Assembly (NCBI GenBank): GCA_026874595.1
Contig: CM049322.1
Location: 58,683,886 to 58,747,885 of the forward strand
From: Sipunculus nudus
Taxonomy: Eukaryota; Annelida; Sipuncula; Golfingiida; Sipunculidae
DNA length: 64,000 nucleotides
Direction: 5' to 3'
Position 1 is the first letter of the stretch; the number at the start of each line of letters is the position of its first letter. Under the pieces are notes generated by a model that worked only from the letters and a program-made list of their open reading frames with translations, did not search any database and was not told where the DNA came from. Of this stretch, positions 11,820 to 22,408 are shown in pieces. Made by a program: the position numbers and the translations under genes.

Positions 11820-12344
11820 TGATCACTTATCGTTTCCTCAATATGCAAACAGCAATAAGTTTTGCAAGTATCTCAATTATGATTGACGCTGGACTTTTGT
11901 GCTGTATGTAACAACAATTTAACCAAAAAATTTGGGCTCCTTTTTTTCTGATTGTTTAGGTTCTTGTCCATTTATCCGATTGAGTTTGATTTGGTTTAAC
12001 TTGTCGAACCCATTAACGTCGAACCCACATGGAAATAGCTGAGAGCATTATTTTGAATTATATATAACATTCCTTAATTTACTGGATTTGACATTTTTTA
12101 TGCATCAAAGTCTGTAATGTAAGTTTTGCATTCACCTTGATGTTGACCTGTTTGGACTCAGCTCCAGGACAATGTTATACTTTCATTAATTTCGATGGAA
12201 CTGATGATGGACTTATTTTATTTCCACTTCGGTTGTCATTTGTATACAAAACCCGACTTTGTAATTCATTTGCTTTTTGATATTATTATGACATACGTCA
12301 AACCCCTTCTTGTATTATATCCTCACCTAAATATCCTCATATAT
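11820..12344. other. Intergenic stretch, nothing firm
   Basis: A short piece near 11970-12030 (TTGTCGAACCCATTAACGTCG) resembles the sub-terminal sequence of the pogo-like element at 57.6 kb and may be a relic of it. Otherwise nothing is recognised. Confidence 0.25.
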
Positions 12345-12512
12345 ATAAATCGCACATACGGACATACGTACGGAAATACCGAAAATTCCACTGATCCATT
12401 GGTCATATAGATCACATATACGGACATTTATACTCAAATGCGGGAAATTTTACTGACACATCAGTTAATTTAATCGCACGTACGGACATGTGTACGAAAA
12501 TACGGAAACTGT
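12345..12512. repeat. Minisatellite, three ~62-bp copies
   Basis: Three consecutive units carry ATCGCACATACGGACAT-like starts and an ATACGGAAA or AATGCGGGAAA middle, beginning near 12347, 12407 and 12470. Copies differ by several substitutions. Confidence 0.6.
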
Positions 12513-13499
12513 ACACATTTGAACTTTTGGAAGAAACTGTTGCTTTTAAAGACTGGTCACTCACACATCAACAGCCATATGAAGCCCAGGGTAAAATTTC
12601 AGAAAATCGCCCGTATTCCTAAACAGAAAAAAAAAACTTTCCTCCAATGAGTCGGAATTACTTGATTTCTCAGGTGCACAGACAGTGATAAAGGTCTGCA
12701 CACACGAAACGTGTTATTTTACAAACATCAGATTTTGACGGGTGCGGAGGATGGTCTCGGTTATTCGAGCAGAAAAAATAAAACTGGTAAGTTCTAAGTA
12801 ACGGATCGAAGAAAACTGAACCTAAATAAACAGCCGAACTTAAAACCCGTAGACGTTTGATGTATGAATCCTACTTATTGACATGACAAAAATTTGGGTT
12901 CCTCCAGCTTATATAGTCCTACTGATAACGCCCAGCGTCTGGTGAGATAGTACCATTGTGGGAAACAAGCACCTGCCATTTAGGAGTATCAGACTGAGGT
13001 AGATCGCAGTACGCCCGAGCAGTCTTTAACAGCCATCAAGTTAACGACTACACCAGAGGGGTCAGTATAACTCACGTTAATAAAAAAACATTAAAAAGGC
13101 TTGCATTTTTGCTTAACTTAGATCTGTGTGTCAGTACAGTTTAAGACGAATCCTGTACGTGACGTCATGTAACTGTCGGTTTTTTAAAGTCGCATGTGTT
13201 CATGGGTACACACATTTTCTATAAATCTTTCCATTTTTTCAATTTAACCTTTTTTCACGTTTTCTATTTCTTTCTTACTCTTGTGATATCACCTAACATA
13301 TATTAATTTTGATTTCACATGGTTTCAGAGTAAGTTCATGTTTCACTCTTTATAAGTACATATTTGGTCATGTGACGCTTCACACGACGTCTAAATAAAT
13401 TGCTTTTATTTTATTATTCCTTGTTTTCACCATTCAAACCTTTCCTATTTTTTATTAAGCATATATTTTAATGACAGTTTACAATTTTTTTACTTTTTT
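12513..13499. other. Intergenic stretch, nothing recognised
   Basis: Mixed-composition DNA with no convincing open frame or repeat structure. Confidence 0.3.
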
Positions 13500-15396
13500 T
13501 TAATATTTCCGATACATAAGTACATACATATTTAACAGGGCTTTTAAGTCCTTCTCACTTCTAATCTCTCGAATTTTTTCATCAGTCAGTCTCACCAGAA
13601 CCCTGCCGTCTGTCGTCCAGCAGTCCTTTACGGCTGACTCCTTTGACTTCTTTGCCTGTCTTGCCAAGAACGCCAGTTGCGGCCTTTCCTTGGTCTGGTC
13701 TTCGTTGATGTAATGCGGGTTCCCTTCAGCTTTGTCCGTGCACTGTACAGTGAAACTCCTACTTGCGGACAACTGAGGCGTACAACTCACTAATGCGGAC
13801 ACTCAATCTAAGTCCCATCAATTTTGCCTCTATATTATATTTAACGTAAACTCAGTAAAGCGGACAACTCACTATCCCGGACAACGGACAAAATTTTCCG
13901 TCCCGCCAGTATATCCAGTATATATTACGACCCTCTAAAGCGGACATACATCGCGAGTTCCATTTTTTTTAATATATTTGCCGGGAGATGGCGATCCTTG
14001 GTCATGACCTTGTATGACCTGTTTCGGTCAAAGCGACAGCCAGGGGACAAGGGTAATTTGGTGAACCTTTGGAATATTATATGTAAATATACAGTATCAA
14101 AATTGTTGTTTATTTCTATAAATGTGTTGATAACACAATCATTATTTAATCAAGATTGGCAGGTCAATTAGGAAAAAATAAGCTTTCAAACTGAAACAGG
14201 TTTCATTCGACAAGACCACCATCAAAGACTGCCTTTCGTACTTTGTGATCGGCGTCTGGCCTGAGAAGCCGTAATTATTTTTTGCGACAGTTTGCACTTT
14301 GCTATGGTGAATGCGAGGTGAACACTATCCTTTAACAAATAATCATGCCGTTTGGATGCTGTCAATGACCAATTTTTAGTATACCTAGTGCAACCATCCA
14401 TGAACTGCCGCTTGCTTAGATTTGAAGATGAAGCATGGTACGTCGAAGTGAAACTGCGAAGATTAGTTTGCGACACCTAGCTGATGTTTTTTTTTTTAAA
14501 TATATTTCATAAATTGCAAATACATATTTAAGCCATTTTGAAAATGATTTGAATAAATTTTTGTTGCCTATTTCAAATTAGGCGTACATTAAATGAAAAA
14601 TTTAGGATATCAGAATCATTCATTGGGGAATTGACGCAATATGCCGAACTCCTGTAAACAGGACAACTCACTTATACGGACCAAAAACCTCCAGTCCTTT
14701 GAGTGTCCGGCTTAGGGGAGTTTCACTGTCTATAGCGGCTCTCCCTTTATAACTGGTCATCCTAATGATTATTGGTCTCTGACCGCTGCCTGGAGGCCCC
14801 ACTCTGTGACATCTTTGTATATCGTGCAGGGTCATATCTTTCAAACCTAATTTGTTTTGCACAAGGGTCATAACAATATGGTCAATTCTTTCTCCCTCGG
14901 TTTCTTCTCCTTAAATGCGGAGACTGAGTTGTCTTTCATGTTGTTCAAGTGAGTCCAGTTTAGTTTCGACCTTTTCAATTATTTCTCTGCTCCGTTTCAG
15001 TTCATTTTCCAGTTCAAAAGTCCTTTATGACAGGTTTTCCAGCGACTGAGTAGTGCTTTTCTGAGCACTATTTATTTTTACATTAATAAGTTCATCCAGC
15101 TTTCAAGTAATCACTGGCAGAATGGCTTCTGCAAAAGCGGTAATGACTGAAGGTGACGGTAACACAGTTTGAATTACCTTAGTCAGATGCATCATCTGTG
15201 TATTAGCTGCTGAAGGGCTTGTACTCTCGGAATCTGTAGATTCCTGTCTGTGACGTTTTGTGTCTTTTTTACGAGTGTCTTCATTCATTGCCCCACCAAG
15301 CTGTAATACTGGCGCGAGTGTCTCCTCATGGATTGACTCGCTTGAGTAGACAGAGTCCAGGGACTTTCTAATTTCCTCCCCGAGGTTGCTCGTCAT
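13500..15396 (-). pseudogene. LINE ORF1-like (RNA-binding) relic, split by a DNA element
   Basis: On the minus strand a LINE-type ORF1 can be followed from about 15396 to 13500. It shows a Ser/Lys-rich start, a probable coiled coil (ELENELKRSREIIEKVETK, about 14935-15010), then an RRM-like segment ending QHERQLSLRI. The ORF1 C-terminal signature follows, with a CHRVG box and RPIIIRMTSYKGR at about 14755-14810. The protein stops there because a 981-bp inverted-repeat element is inserted. It resumes below 13747 with YINEDQTKERPQLAF and ends near 13500. Two or more stop codons occur before the insertion, so it was probably already dead. ORF1 proteins coat LINE RNA; the partner endonuclease/RT is not found next to it. 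Confidence 0.6.
13748..14728. mobile_element. pogo/Tigger-like inverted-repeat element within LINE ORF1
   Basis: It starts CAGTGAAACTCC and ends GGGAGTTTCACTG. Both ends carry reiterated GCGGACAACTCACT-type words, typical of pogo-group Tc1/mariner elements with CAGTG termini. A TA precedes the left end, and the right end is followed by TCTA. Inside, 14222-14476 (minus) is open for 84 codons but shows no recognisable transposase motif, so the copy looks non-autonomous or badly decayed. It splits the reading frame of the surrounding ORF1. Confidence 0.65.
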
Positions 15397-15399
15397 TGT

Positions 15400-16398
15400 A
15401 CCAAAACAATGTTACCTTTCAGTTCTTTTGTTCCGTAGATTTTGTGAATTTTTGTTAATATTGCATTACAAAGTTGATCGTTAATTTCAAGAACTGGTTT
15501 GGCGGACTTTGTTCTCCTTAATAAATAACTCCTGTTCATCAATTCCCCTGAAATGTAATGTCCCTTTAAGTGCGTGTTGACTATCCGCCATATTGGCCAT
15601 GTCGAATTTATCGCTATTTACGTAGACCACCCGGCTGACTGGCGACATAAAATCAATCATTAAAACGTCATATTTATATTCGGAACATATATTTGGCATC
15701 GTTGAAGGCTATATTGAATTTATTTATTGGAACGATAATTTATGAAACGTTATCATACAAGAAATGCAGTTTATAATTTTCTGTGGAAAGTGTACAGAGC
15801 TAAAATATGCAATGCTTGCTTGTGATATTAATAAAATCAGAATTGCCCTTATTTGAATGCCGAGTTATGTGGTCAATCAATAACATATGAGTTATTCATT
15901 TCAAATGTTACATATTTTCTGTCATAAGTATCCTTTGGTTATTAAATTCAATGCTTTTTTACGGACGTGTATCCTCCACTGCCTATTATTTGAGTGGGTA
16001 AATAAATAGAGAGATAGATAGATAGATTCCACATAGATCTGTTATCTCCTTAGACAAATTTATGTATGAATCACTATCTTCAAGGACCTTAACAGGAATC
16101 AGAAACTGTACATCCCATATTACCACGTTTCAAAGGGAAACCACGTTAGTGCATCTTCTTGTTAATTAACCAGTTACTGTGATTAGTTTCGTTACACATC
16201 GATTGTCTTAGCCATGTAGTAACTGTTATAATAACAGAACGGTGGTCTTTGATAAATATTCCGTTGATTAACATGAACCACCTTACATTAAAGTCCCCTG
16301 TTAAATAAAACGAATGTGTATTATAATAAATTTTATTTTTCAAACCATTCGATTTATGAAATAACTTCTTTTTCCTTTCTTGAGTTCACTCAAGAAAC

Positions 16399-16400
<2 letters not shown>
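15400..16400. other. Region upstream of the ORF1 relic; no gene recognised
   Basis: A 70-codon minus-strand frame (15487-15699) may be 5' sequence of the same LINE, but I recognise no motif. The rest is AT-rich with a short GATA run near 16011-16026. Confidence 0.3.

Positions 16401-16402
<2 letters not shown>

Positions 16403-16441
<39 letters not shown>
16403..16441. repeat. (TC)n microsatellite
   Basis: An uninterrupted CT/TC run of about 39 bases. It makes low-complexity Ser/Leu open frames that should not be read as genes. Confidence 0.95.
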
Positions 16442-16444
<3 letters not shown>

Positions 16445-16933
16445 CACTATATTGTCTTTTTGTCTCTCCTTTCTCTCGTATATACAAGTATTATCTTCTG
16501 TCTCTCTTTGTTCAGTGTCTCTTTCTGTCTCCCCCTTTTCAGGTTATTTTGTACAACTAATGAGAGAAAAAACAACAAAAGAGAATAGAAAAAATGATAA
16601 ATGTGAAACAGTAATAAATACGTAATAAACTAATGTTATATATGATTTTATACATGAGAGCGATAACGTGAAAATTATGAGAGTTTGTTGGTTTGTGTCT
16701 TGTTGATTAATCAAACACATATCAAAGGGTAATCGGTTGTTTTACTGCACTTATAAAATGCCTTACTGTAACAATAATTGTGGAACGCAATTAAATTAGT
16801 CACGTTATTCAAACAATTAGATTTATTAAGCGACCTCGCTTCCCATTGAAGTGCAGTGATCGTGTCATAGGTACAGGTTTCTCTGTCATATATCCCTGAT
16901 GTGGTACGGGTTTTCCAAACTGACTTCCTACTC

Positions 16934-17512
16934 TTGTTACTTGGAAATGTGCATATAGTTTTGACTGACAATATGGCAGCACATGAAAATGTGATATATC
17001 GGAATAAAAAATAAGAATTCACCGAAAACCTAGCTTACTTATTTTGCATATTTACAATAGTTGGCAGAGCATGTTGACCGCACGTCGGTTATTATAGTAG
17101 ACATCGGTTATTTAACATTTGATTGCATGTTGATTCGTTATTGTAACTCTGACGAAACAGATAATATTGAAATACAATTATTTCAGTTTTCGCGAAAGAT
17201 ACGTCAGGGAAGAAAACAATATAACGGTATAAACCTATAGCTCTTTGAATAGTAATTCATGTAGACAGGTAGTATGTCTTGCATTTAATTTCGTACTTAT
17301 ACCGTTTTTGAGCAACATATAGTTTTATTATTTACTTTGACTTTCTCATAAAGCTTCAATGTCCGGCTACTTACGTGAGTAATAAAGTCACGTAAATATA
17401 AAATAGCGTCTAAATGTGACCCGTCCAACTGGGAACCGTCTAGCTGGCACCCGTCCAAATGGGACCGTCTAAATGGCACCCGTCCATCTGGCTCCCGACC
17501 AACTGATACGTA
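16934..17512. mobile_element. Dispersed ~575-bp repeat with ACCCGTCCAACTGG minisatellite, copy 1
   Basis: This starts at TTGGAAATGTGCATA and matches 50577-51152 in the same orientation along its whole length. Shared parts include GATATATCGGAATAAA, CCGAAAACCTAGCTTA, GGCAGAGCATGT, ATTGTAACTCTGACGAAACAGATAATATT and CATAAAGCTTC. It ends with about six copies of a 15-17-bp unit (ACCCGTCCAACTGG variants) and finishes at ACGTAATC. The minisatellite makes short open frames rich in HLDG/QLDG on the minus strand, which I take as incidental. The element class is unknown. Confidence 0.65.
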
Positions 17513-17514
17513 AT

Positions 17515-18092
17515 CGTGCCAGGGTTTAATTCCAATTCCAGGATCAAAATGCTCGATACATGAAGTAGAGCTGCTATAAGTTCATAAAAATGCATCAATG
17601 TATTAATGTCACTACCCGCAGGTTTCGTGCGCACTGCGTGGCACTCATCAGGTGACTGACTGCGGTTTGTCTGTGTTTGTTCATGTATGGGTGCGTGTGC
17701 GAGATTATTTATGGTTGGCTTGTTTTTACTGTAAAATGCCTGCAAGTATTAAGGTATTCACTTCAATTATTAAGGAGTGGCGTTCTTTTGTACGTCATGA
17801 TTTGTAGTTTTTCTTGTTCGCATAAATTACACCTGTTAGTTATTAGGGGGAGGTTTACCTGGGGATTTCACCCATCGTTATTATTTATGCTGTTTTACAA
17901 GGATGCCACGATAGTCGATACATTCCTTGAAGATGAAAAAAAATCTCCAAGGTCTAATGGAACCTTTACCATTGATCATTTAATTAATTCATAGCCTTAT
18001 GTGACTGTAAAAACACATGTAATTGTAAGATTTCACACATCTAGTATAAAATGAATGTTGTTCCTTATATGAAGCCCGTTTTTTCACTGCAT
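17515..18092. other. Intergenic stretch
   Basis: A 105-codon frame (17677-17994, +) shows no domain. No repeat structure is seen. Confidence 0.3.
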
Positions 18093-18111
18093 TTTTAGCT
18101 CAGCTGACCGA
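18093..18111 (+). mobile_element. Head of hairpin-type repeat (AGCTCAGCTGA family), left part
   Basis: TTTTTAGCTCAGCTGACC is the terminal motif of the element found complete at 39193-40406. Here it is cut off after a few bases and the LINE begins. Its continuation appears to lie at about 26930-27707, on the other side of the LINE. Confidence 0.5.
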
Positions 18112-18182
18112 AAGAGATAAGATATTTTTATTTCAAGAAAAGAACCCATATAAAAAGAATACAATAAAAAGATGGATTAACA

Positions 18183-19250
18183 TTAGGAACCATACCTTCC
18201 TGTATGCAAACCATCACCCCTGGTTTGGTGTGTACAAGGTTGCCAGGTAGACCACAGGACGCCAGACGTGATAGTATTGTTATCATATAAACACTTAATA
18301 ATTATGTTTGAGCTATTTTTCAGTCTACACATAAATCTATAAATATTTTTCCGTATTACCACATCAAAGTTATTTATTCCATTAACTACATACATTGCCT
18401 TAGCACTATCCATTCTAGAATAGTTAAGAAACCGTCTGAGTACGTTATGACAACCAATCCTGATTTTACTGTACATCTGTTTTGAATAATTACACCACAG
18501 TGTGACATCATAAAAATTTGAACAGTATGCTTGGTACCAGGATGCAAGGACCGGCGGTGAACATTTACTAAATTTAAGAATATTACTTCGTGCATATAAA
18601 CTTCTCAACTGCTTTAACATATCTTCGTGATCATGCAGAGTATCTTGAATTACAACACCTAAATATATCAGTTTTGATACAAACTCAATTTCCAAGCCTC
18701 CTAAGGTCACCTTTGGACAGGCAAGGTTGTAACCTTTTGGTCTAATCACCAAACATTCTGTTTCCTGAGGATTATACATAATATCACAAGAAATACCATA
18801 GCTTTGACAAATGTCCAATAGATTATGTAGTCTCCCTTTGCTCTTGGGGCAATAAGGCAAAGGTCATCTGCATGAAAGATACGATTTACTGAAAGGTCAT
18901 TAATTTGGCAACCATTATTACTATTATTTAGTAAAAAGCTTAGGTCGTCCACATATAAAGCAAACAGGCGTGGCTATAACACACTTCCTTGTCTAACACC
19001 ATTTGTCACATTAAAAAAACTCTGATGTACATGAACCCCAATTCACACAAAATCGTTGATTCTGGTACCAGTACATAAGGATACGAACAACAAGTATAAG
19101 TACATTTCTAGCAACAAGCTTTCGAAACAATGTCCAATGATTTATTCGGTCAAATCCTTTAGAAGCATCCAAGAAACAGACAAAGACGTGGCTATTAAAT
19201 TTCCTGTAGTATTCTACTGTAGTTGTTAGTGTATATAGTGCAAAATCTGT
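18183..19250 (-). pseudogene. LINE reverse transcriptase, central and C-terminal part
   Basis: On the minus strand, motif A is visible near 19180 (CFLDASKGFDRINHWTLF), followed by a VRQG-type motif B near 18980 that runs into a stop codon. Then come YVDDLSF, the catalytic FHADDLCL near 18870-18890, and the thumb and C-terminal region to the stop at 18183. The last 225 codons are one open frame. Breaks lie just before it, in the ADD region, where two overlapping frames share the homology. The DASK-FDRINHW style fits CR1/jockey-group LINEs; the exact clade is uncertain. Confidence 0.7.
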
Positions 19251-19584
19251 ACCATGTCGTTTCTTAAATCAAATTATCACATGTACCAATAATATTCTTT
19301 ATTTTCTGTAAAAAAAAAATTCAAATATCTTTGACATAATAGCAACAAGAGCTATTGGTCTATAATTATTCTTATCATTTATTTTACCATTTTTATTCTT
19401 TACTAAAGAAACAATTATGGTATCCATCAAACCTGTGGGATATAGCCATGATTTACACTAGATGAGAACAAAAAAGACAGTTACACTTCTATTTGCTTAT
19501 CATCATATTTATAATAATCAGCACTCGGACAATCTAATCCAGCAGATTTACCAGACTTCAAGCTTTTAATTGCGTCAGCAACTT

Positions 19585-20209
19585 CTAAGGAAGTAAAATA
19601 ATTCCTTCACTGCAAATATTGTTACACTGGTGCATGACTTGATGTTTATGTGTTGACGATTTAATGCAATTCAGAAGGTTATAATGGTGGCTTTTCCACA
19701 ATTTAGATATATTCTGTTCTCCAACCACACCATCAATATTAGTAGAAAGGGGTACCTTAGAATTATAAGATTTACGAACTTCCTTCCAAAAGGATTTATG
19801 ATCTCTATTTTCAACACTTTTTGTCATAGCATCAGCTCTCAACTGATCCTCATTTTGTTGACATTGTCTAAGAGCATATTTAAACTGGAGACTAGAAAGT
19901 CTCATGGACTCACAGGCAGGTCCAGACCTTGGTTTTTGCCTTGGCCTCTCCAGATAACATAATTATGACGTGCTTCAGTATGAAGAGCTTTTGCATAATC
20001 ATTCCAACCTGGTACAATATAATCTCTATGAGAATTACTTTTACATTTAGTATGCGTTTTGTAGTAGCCAGCATATCGCAGAGATTCACAGATGCTTTTG
20101 TACAGAACATCAATATCTCGTGAGTTGGCTCTGTACACCTGACATTTGTACACAGTAAAGTATTTTTTGGTAATTTAATATCCGACACCATTTTCTTGGT
20201 ATAATCCAT
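19585..20209 (-). pseudogene. LINE linker between endonuclease and reverse transcriptase
   Basis: Two adjacent minus-strand frames join near 19905. One has YIVPGWNDYAKALHTEARH and the next begins MRLSSLQFKYALRQCQQNE, followed by MTKSVENRDHKSFWKEVRK. The order W(N/D)xY-EAR-W-GKP-RFKYALR is the usual bridge upstream of the palm domain in this LINE group. A frameshift separates the two parts. Confidence 0.6.
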
Positions 20210-20464
20210 TTAACTGTTTAAACTTAAAGATTGACCAATTTACAATTGAGAACTAATTTATCAAACATTCTGTAACTTTAGTCACCTGAGAACATTTTTC
20301 TTATTCAGCGAGATATTTATAATAGCATTAAGTACTAGATGATCTGAGCAAGGACTTTTTGTGCTAACAAAAATATCACCAATTAACGGATATACATTAC
20401 CACTACACAAAATATGGTCTTACCATGAAGTGGTGTTGTTTGCATGGCTGATAAAAGTGTAAAA

Positions 20465-20753
20465 TCAGCTCTCTCTACCAAACTTTTCATAATCAGCAAC
20501 TATCATGTTTGTCGCATTACAAAAAGCTAAAAGCTCTTCTTCAAACAAAGTATTAATGCTTGCATTAAAATAACCAATGACAAAATTATCTGATGTGTCA
20601 TATGTTTCAATAACTGACCGAAGATAACCTGGAGACTCCATATAGTCTTCATATGAGGAACAACTTTGATATGGTAGATATACATTCACGAATAAGATTT
20701 TATCAAGAGATATAGTGCTTACTTCCAAACCTAGAAGTCTGTTATCAGTGTAA
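20465..20753 (-). pseudogene. LINE endonuclease, C-proximal part (right of the nested insertion)
   Basis: The minus-strand frame begins directly at the Ngaro boundary with YTDNRLLGLEVSTI, then FVNVYLPYQ and VIGYFNASIN. These are central motifs of the apurinic-type endonuclease that nicks target DNA for LINE insertion. The usual GDFN catalytic Asp is Tyr here (GYFN), so this copy is inactive independently of the insertion. The preceding half of the domain lies beyond 25471. Confidence 0.7.
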
Positions 20754-20926
20754 TTAAAAGAACCACACCAGGACGGGCTTCAATTATTTATTACGAAAGT
20801 ACATAAAACATCTAAACCCATCATAGACATTAAACCGATATCACACATAAGTATGAACACGAAACTCGAGACTACACAATGATTATAAAATACATACAAA
20901 TTCATACAATCATATCTAAGATCCCA
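20754..20926 (-). repeat. Split direct repeat B2
   Basis: 173 bp, apparently identical to 21194-21366 (TTAAAAGAACCACACC to ATCTAAGATCCCA). It forms the 3' outer end of the retrotransposon and directly touches LINE endonuclease sequence. Confidence 0.9.
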
Positions 20927-21018
20927 CCACCTGGACTCCTTCAGTTTAAAAACCAAACATATGTCAGATCTATGTGACACATATTTCATTAAAATTAGGG
21001 GTCAAGGGTGGGTGGGTG

Positions 21019-21193
21019 CAATTTTCCTGGCAGAAAATGGCGCTGCTGCTTGCACCAATGCTGTGCGCAAAATGCTTACAATACTAATCATGTGACGCTG
21101 ATCACGAGGGTCAAATCTCCCTGCCTGAGCTACCACTAGCACGCTGCCGCCCACCAGGTGTCCCTTTAAATACCTTTATAATATAAAAGGTAC
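21019..21193 (-). repeat. Split direct repeat A2
   Basis: 175 bp matching 25297-25471 with about two substitutions (CAATTTTCCTGGCAG to TAAAAGGTAC). It abuts B1 without a spacer, the junction expected from the circular intermediate. Confidence 0.9.
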
Positions 21194-21366
21194 TTAAAAG
21201 AACCACACCAGGACGGGCTTCAATTATTTATTACGAAAGTACATAAAACATCTAAACCCATCATAGACATTAAACCGATATCACACATAAGTATGAACAC
21301 GAAACTCGAGACTACACAATGATTATAAAATACATACAAATTCATACAATCATATCTAAGATCCCA
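21194..21366 (-). repeat. Split direct repeat B1
   Basis: The internal copy of the 173-bp B repeat. It lies just after the recombinase stop codon in element orientation and immediately before A2. Confidence 0.9.
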
Positions 21367-21379
21367 ACCCAATATACAG

Positions 21380-22408
21380 TTAATGTTGGATGTTAAAACT
21401 AAGTCTATCTGTCGCAGATTTCATCATTGAGAATTTTATATCATTGGTGGGTTTGATGTATTGATACACGGCATCACTTTTCCAATCTCCCATTGTCTTT
21501 ACCATTGCCAAGGGGATGCCCATAGACATGAGCCAGGTGGCTCCCCCTCTACGCAAACTATGTGTATTATAGTTTGTTGATGACAGACCAATATCAACTA
21601 AAGCTTTCAGTAAGCGTATGCGAAATGTGACCTGAGTCAACCCCATAGGGTTCCCTGTAGAATCCCCAATAGCAAATAGAGGGGCAGTGGACTCATTAAA
21701 TTGTACTCTGGAAAGCTGGATAAACTTGACAATGGCAGATACTGGACAGAGTGGACTACCTGGAATATATGGCAGTGTGACCTCATGTACCTTAGCTTTG
21801 AACTGATTAGATTTTGACTTTGGCACACGCAAAATAGCACCCTTTGCTGTAATAGAAAAGTTTTCTCGTAGTACTGACATGCCGGGATCGGAAAGGGAGC
21901 GGCTGGTGACATTAGTGATCCTCAAAAGGCCAAAAAAAGCTGTCAGGCAAACGGCCCATAATTGAAGGTCCCTGATTTCCTGAAGGTTCAAATATGAATG
22001 TAGCTTAAACAAGTGACTAGGAAGGATTGGTGCTTTCTGATTAAGGGGGTCACCTTTGTGTCGCTTAATACCCCCCAGTACAGATTTGATTTCCCATGAA
22101 GAAAGAGGATTCACAAGGCCAAAATCCAGATGAAGGATTCTAATAATGTTCATATACTGTCTGATTGATGAAATCGCACATCTCCGCGCAAGAAAAGCTG
22201 CATATCTACAATGTTTTTAGTGGACACCGGGACTGACTCACAATCAATTGCTCTACAGAATTTTATATATGACCGAAGGTGCGATCTATATGCAGACTTG
22301 GTTGAAGCAGCGAATAGTTGTGCTCTCCAGTATGAAACTTCATTATCCAGTTCCTCCCGTAACTGTGTTGTTGCGAGGCTTACTGGAAATGTAAAACAAT
22401 GATTGTTT
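21380..22408 (-). CDS. Tyrosine recombinase (integrase) of the Ngaro-type element, one frameshift
   Basis: This integrates the circular DNA form into the genome. The C-terminal 257 codons (22153-21380) are open and hold the catalytic core: Arg at residue 78 (LLRITN), NTHSLRRGGATW with the His-x-x-Arg pair at 198-201, GDW at 222-224, and the nucleophilic Tyr at 230 or 232 (DAVYQYI), counted from the first Met. The N-terminal core-binding (SAM-like) part lies upstream in another frame (about 22408-22206), overlapping the end of the RT ORF. The two join if one base is out of step near 22205. This is either a real inactivating frameshift or a sequencing error. The overlap with the RT frame is normal for compact elements. 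Confidence 0.8.

Noticed and set aside
13800-14700. Repeated GCGGACAACTCACT words taken as a regulatory array
   Set aside because: They are the reiterated sub-terminal sequence of the pogo-like element and need no separate explanation.
16316-16625. Two Ser/Leu-rich open frames of 80-90 codons
   Set aside because: They span a (TC)n microsatellite, and the open frames are an effect of low complexity.
17297-17745. Short frames rich in HLDG/QLDG, also at 50989-51183
   Set aside because: They translate the ACCCGTCCAACTGG minisatellite. The resemblance between the two sites is DNA-level repeat homology, not a conserved protein.
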